31,544 nucleotides of DNA from CAYFUR01 sp964346275 (GTDB taxonomy: Bacteria; Sumerlaeota; Sumerlaeia; SLMS01), in contig CAYFUR010000043.1 in the NCBI GenBank assembly GCA_964346275.1, forward strand, positions 1-31,544. The letters are read 5' to 3'. Both the position numbers and the translations under genes were made by a program. The notes under the pieces are model-generated. The model did not search any database. It saw nothing but the letters and a program-made list of their open reading frames with translations, and was not told the DNA's origin. Positions 30,691 to 31,544 of this stretch are shown here, piece after piece; the first letter of the stretch is position 1; every line of letters begins with the position of its first letter.

Positions 30691-31544
30691 ATGCGAGTGC
30701 TGATTACCGGTGCCAACGGTCTCGTGGGCTCGGCACTTTGCCGGGGATTCCTGCGCGAGGGATTCGAAGTGCATGCCCTGGCCCGCGAAGGCTCCAACAC
30801 GGAACTCGTCCCGCACGCCGCCAGCCTTCTGCGCGGCGACTTCACCGCCCACGATGAACCAGAGCGGATTCTGAACCAGGCCGCTCCCGATACCATTATC
30901 CACGCCGCCGCCGTGGTTTCCACCGGCAAGCCGGATCTGGAGCACTCAAGAGAAGTGAACGTGGAAAGCAGCGAACGCTTGCTCCGAAGCGCCGAGAAAA
31001 TGGGTGTCAAAAGGTGGGTACAGATCAGCTCCATGAGCGCCCATCCGGAAAATGCCTCGGTTTACGGGGCCACGAAACTCGCCGCCGACCGCATGGTTTC
31101 GGCTTCCTCGCTGGAATGGGTGATTCTCAGGCCGAGCCTGGTTTATTCCCCCGTGCGGCGTGGAATTTTTTACAAGCTCGCCTCGCTGGTGGCAAAGTAC
31201 CGCATCGTTCCCCTGATCGGCTCAGGGGGTGAACCGGTGCGGCCAGTGCATGCGGACGACCTGGCTGAGGCGGCGGTCCGCGCCGCCCAGCGCGAACACG
31301 CTGTCGGCCGGACCTATGAACTCGGCGGCGACGAAAAGTGGACCTTCCGCCAAATGCTCGAGGAAATGTCTCGCATCATGGACCGCCGCCGCCTGCTTCT
31401 ACCTCTGCCTCTTTCCGCATGCCGCCTGGCGGCGCTCGGCGGAGAACTTCTTCTCAGGAATCCGCCCCTGACCACGGACAACATCGAAGGCCTTTCGCGC
31501 GCACGGCCGGTGGATAGCTGGCCCGCCCGGACGCAGCTCAGCTT
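30691..31544 (+). CDS. NAD-dependent epimerase/dehydratase family protein, 3' end outside the window
   Basis: A frame with an ATG at 30691 stays open to the window end (284 codons). It is an extended or atypical short-chain dehydrogenase. The N-terminal Rossmann motif is M-R-V-L-I-T-G-A-N-G-L-V-G (G-x-x-G-x-x-G, Gly7, Gly10, Gly13). I-I-H-A-A-A-V-V-S follows, then a Ser at 113-114 and the Y-x-x-x-K pair Tyr125 and Lys129 in V-Y-G-A-T-K-L-A-A-D. The region W-V-I-L-R-P-S-L-V-Y and the later R-P-V-H-A-D-D-L-A fit NAD(P)H-binding epimerases of the complex I NDUFA9-like type. The substrate is unknown; a nucleotide-sugar or a redox-related role are both possible. It begins 97 bp after the dnaA terminator. 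Confidence 0.85.
   Translation, partial: MRVLITGANGLVGSALCRGFLREGFEVHALAREGSNTELVPHAASLLRGDFTAHDEPERILNQAAPDTIIHAAAVVSTGKPDLEHSREVNVESSERLLRSAEKMGVKRWVQISSMSAHPENASVYGATKLAADRMVSASSLEWVILRPSLVYSPVRRGIFYKLASLVAKYRIVPLIGSGGEPVRPVHADDLAEAAVRAAQREHAVGRTYELGGDEKWTFRQMLEEMSRIMDRRRLLLPLPLSACRLAALGGELLLRNPPLTTDNIEGLSRARPVDSWPARTQLS

Noticed and set aside
1..31544. CRISPR array, prophage, insertion sequence, tRNA or rRNA genes
   Set aside because: No regularly spaced repeats, transposase or phage motifs, or tRNA-like folds were found in any spacer; nearly all sequence is accounted for by ordinary genes.

Overview
The window is a GC-rich, gene-dense piece of chromosome from a Gram-negative (LPS-making) bacterium. 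It carries lpxA and kdsA (lipid A and Kdo), two glycosyltransferases beside lpxA, a periplasmic-type amidase, accD, pnp-rpsO, a complex I module (nuoABCDEF) and dnaA. Two runs of exactly 100 N (4128-4227 and 21365-21464) look like scaffold joins of unknown length, so this is a draft and probably a metagenome-derived assembly. The gene order (nuoF followed by rpsO-pnp, dnaA without dnaN, an orphan lpxA) does not match any model organism I know. Combined with a secreted repeat protein of the W-x-x-L-G type, this suggests an uncultured or little-studied phylum. I cannot name the taxon from sequence alone.

Layout. 1-5022 (+): the C-terminal part of a GGDEF-EAL protein, an AMIN/Amidase_3 cell-wall amidase, a D-amino-acid transaminase, accD (cut by the first gap) and a thioredoxin-like/YHS fusion (its start lost in the gap). 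11130-5023 (-): a tightly overlapping five-gene run, DUF58 protein, DUF3488/transglutaminase-core membrane protein, kdsA, truA and glutaminyl-peptide cyclotransferase. 11325-14909 (+): upp, lpxA and two glycosyltransferases, probably one unit. 22607-14969 (-): nuoA, B, C (cut by the second gap), D, E, F, then rpsO and pnp, with hairpin terminators after rpsO and after pnp. 22789-26917 (+): a DUF2752 membrane protein with a His-rich tail, a coupled secreted repeat protein, and a GAF/PP2C (SpoIIE/RsbU-like) phosphatase. 28518-26908 (-): ilvE and a DPM1-like glycosyltransferase. 29039-31544 (+): dnaA with a good terminator, then an NAD-dependent epimerase/dehydratase cut by the window end.

How it fits together. 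Much of the content serves the envelope: the lipid A first step (lpxA), Kdo-8-P synthesis (kdsA), three sugar transferases, D-amino acid supply (dat) and peptidoglycan cleavage (amidase). The remainder is core physiology: fatty acid synthesis, pyrimidine salvage, RNA decay and ribosomes, NADH oxidation, branched-chain amino acids and replication initiation. Non-ATG starts with good Shine-Dalgarno sites are common (upp, nuoB, nuoC TTG; ilvE GTG). No CRISPR array, phage, insertion sequence, tRNA or rRNA was seen. The least explained parts are the DUF2752/repeat-protein/phosphatase block at 22.8-26.9 kb and the thioredoxin-YHS fusion at 4.2-5.0 kb. I found no clear evidence of a wholly new system, and the findings are scored accordingly.
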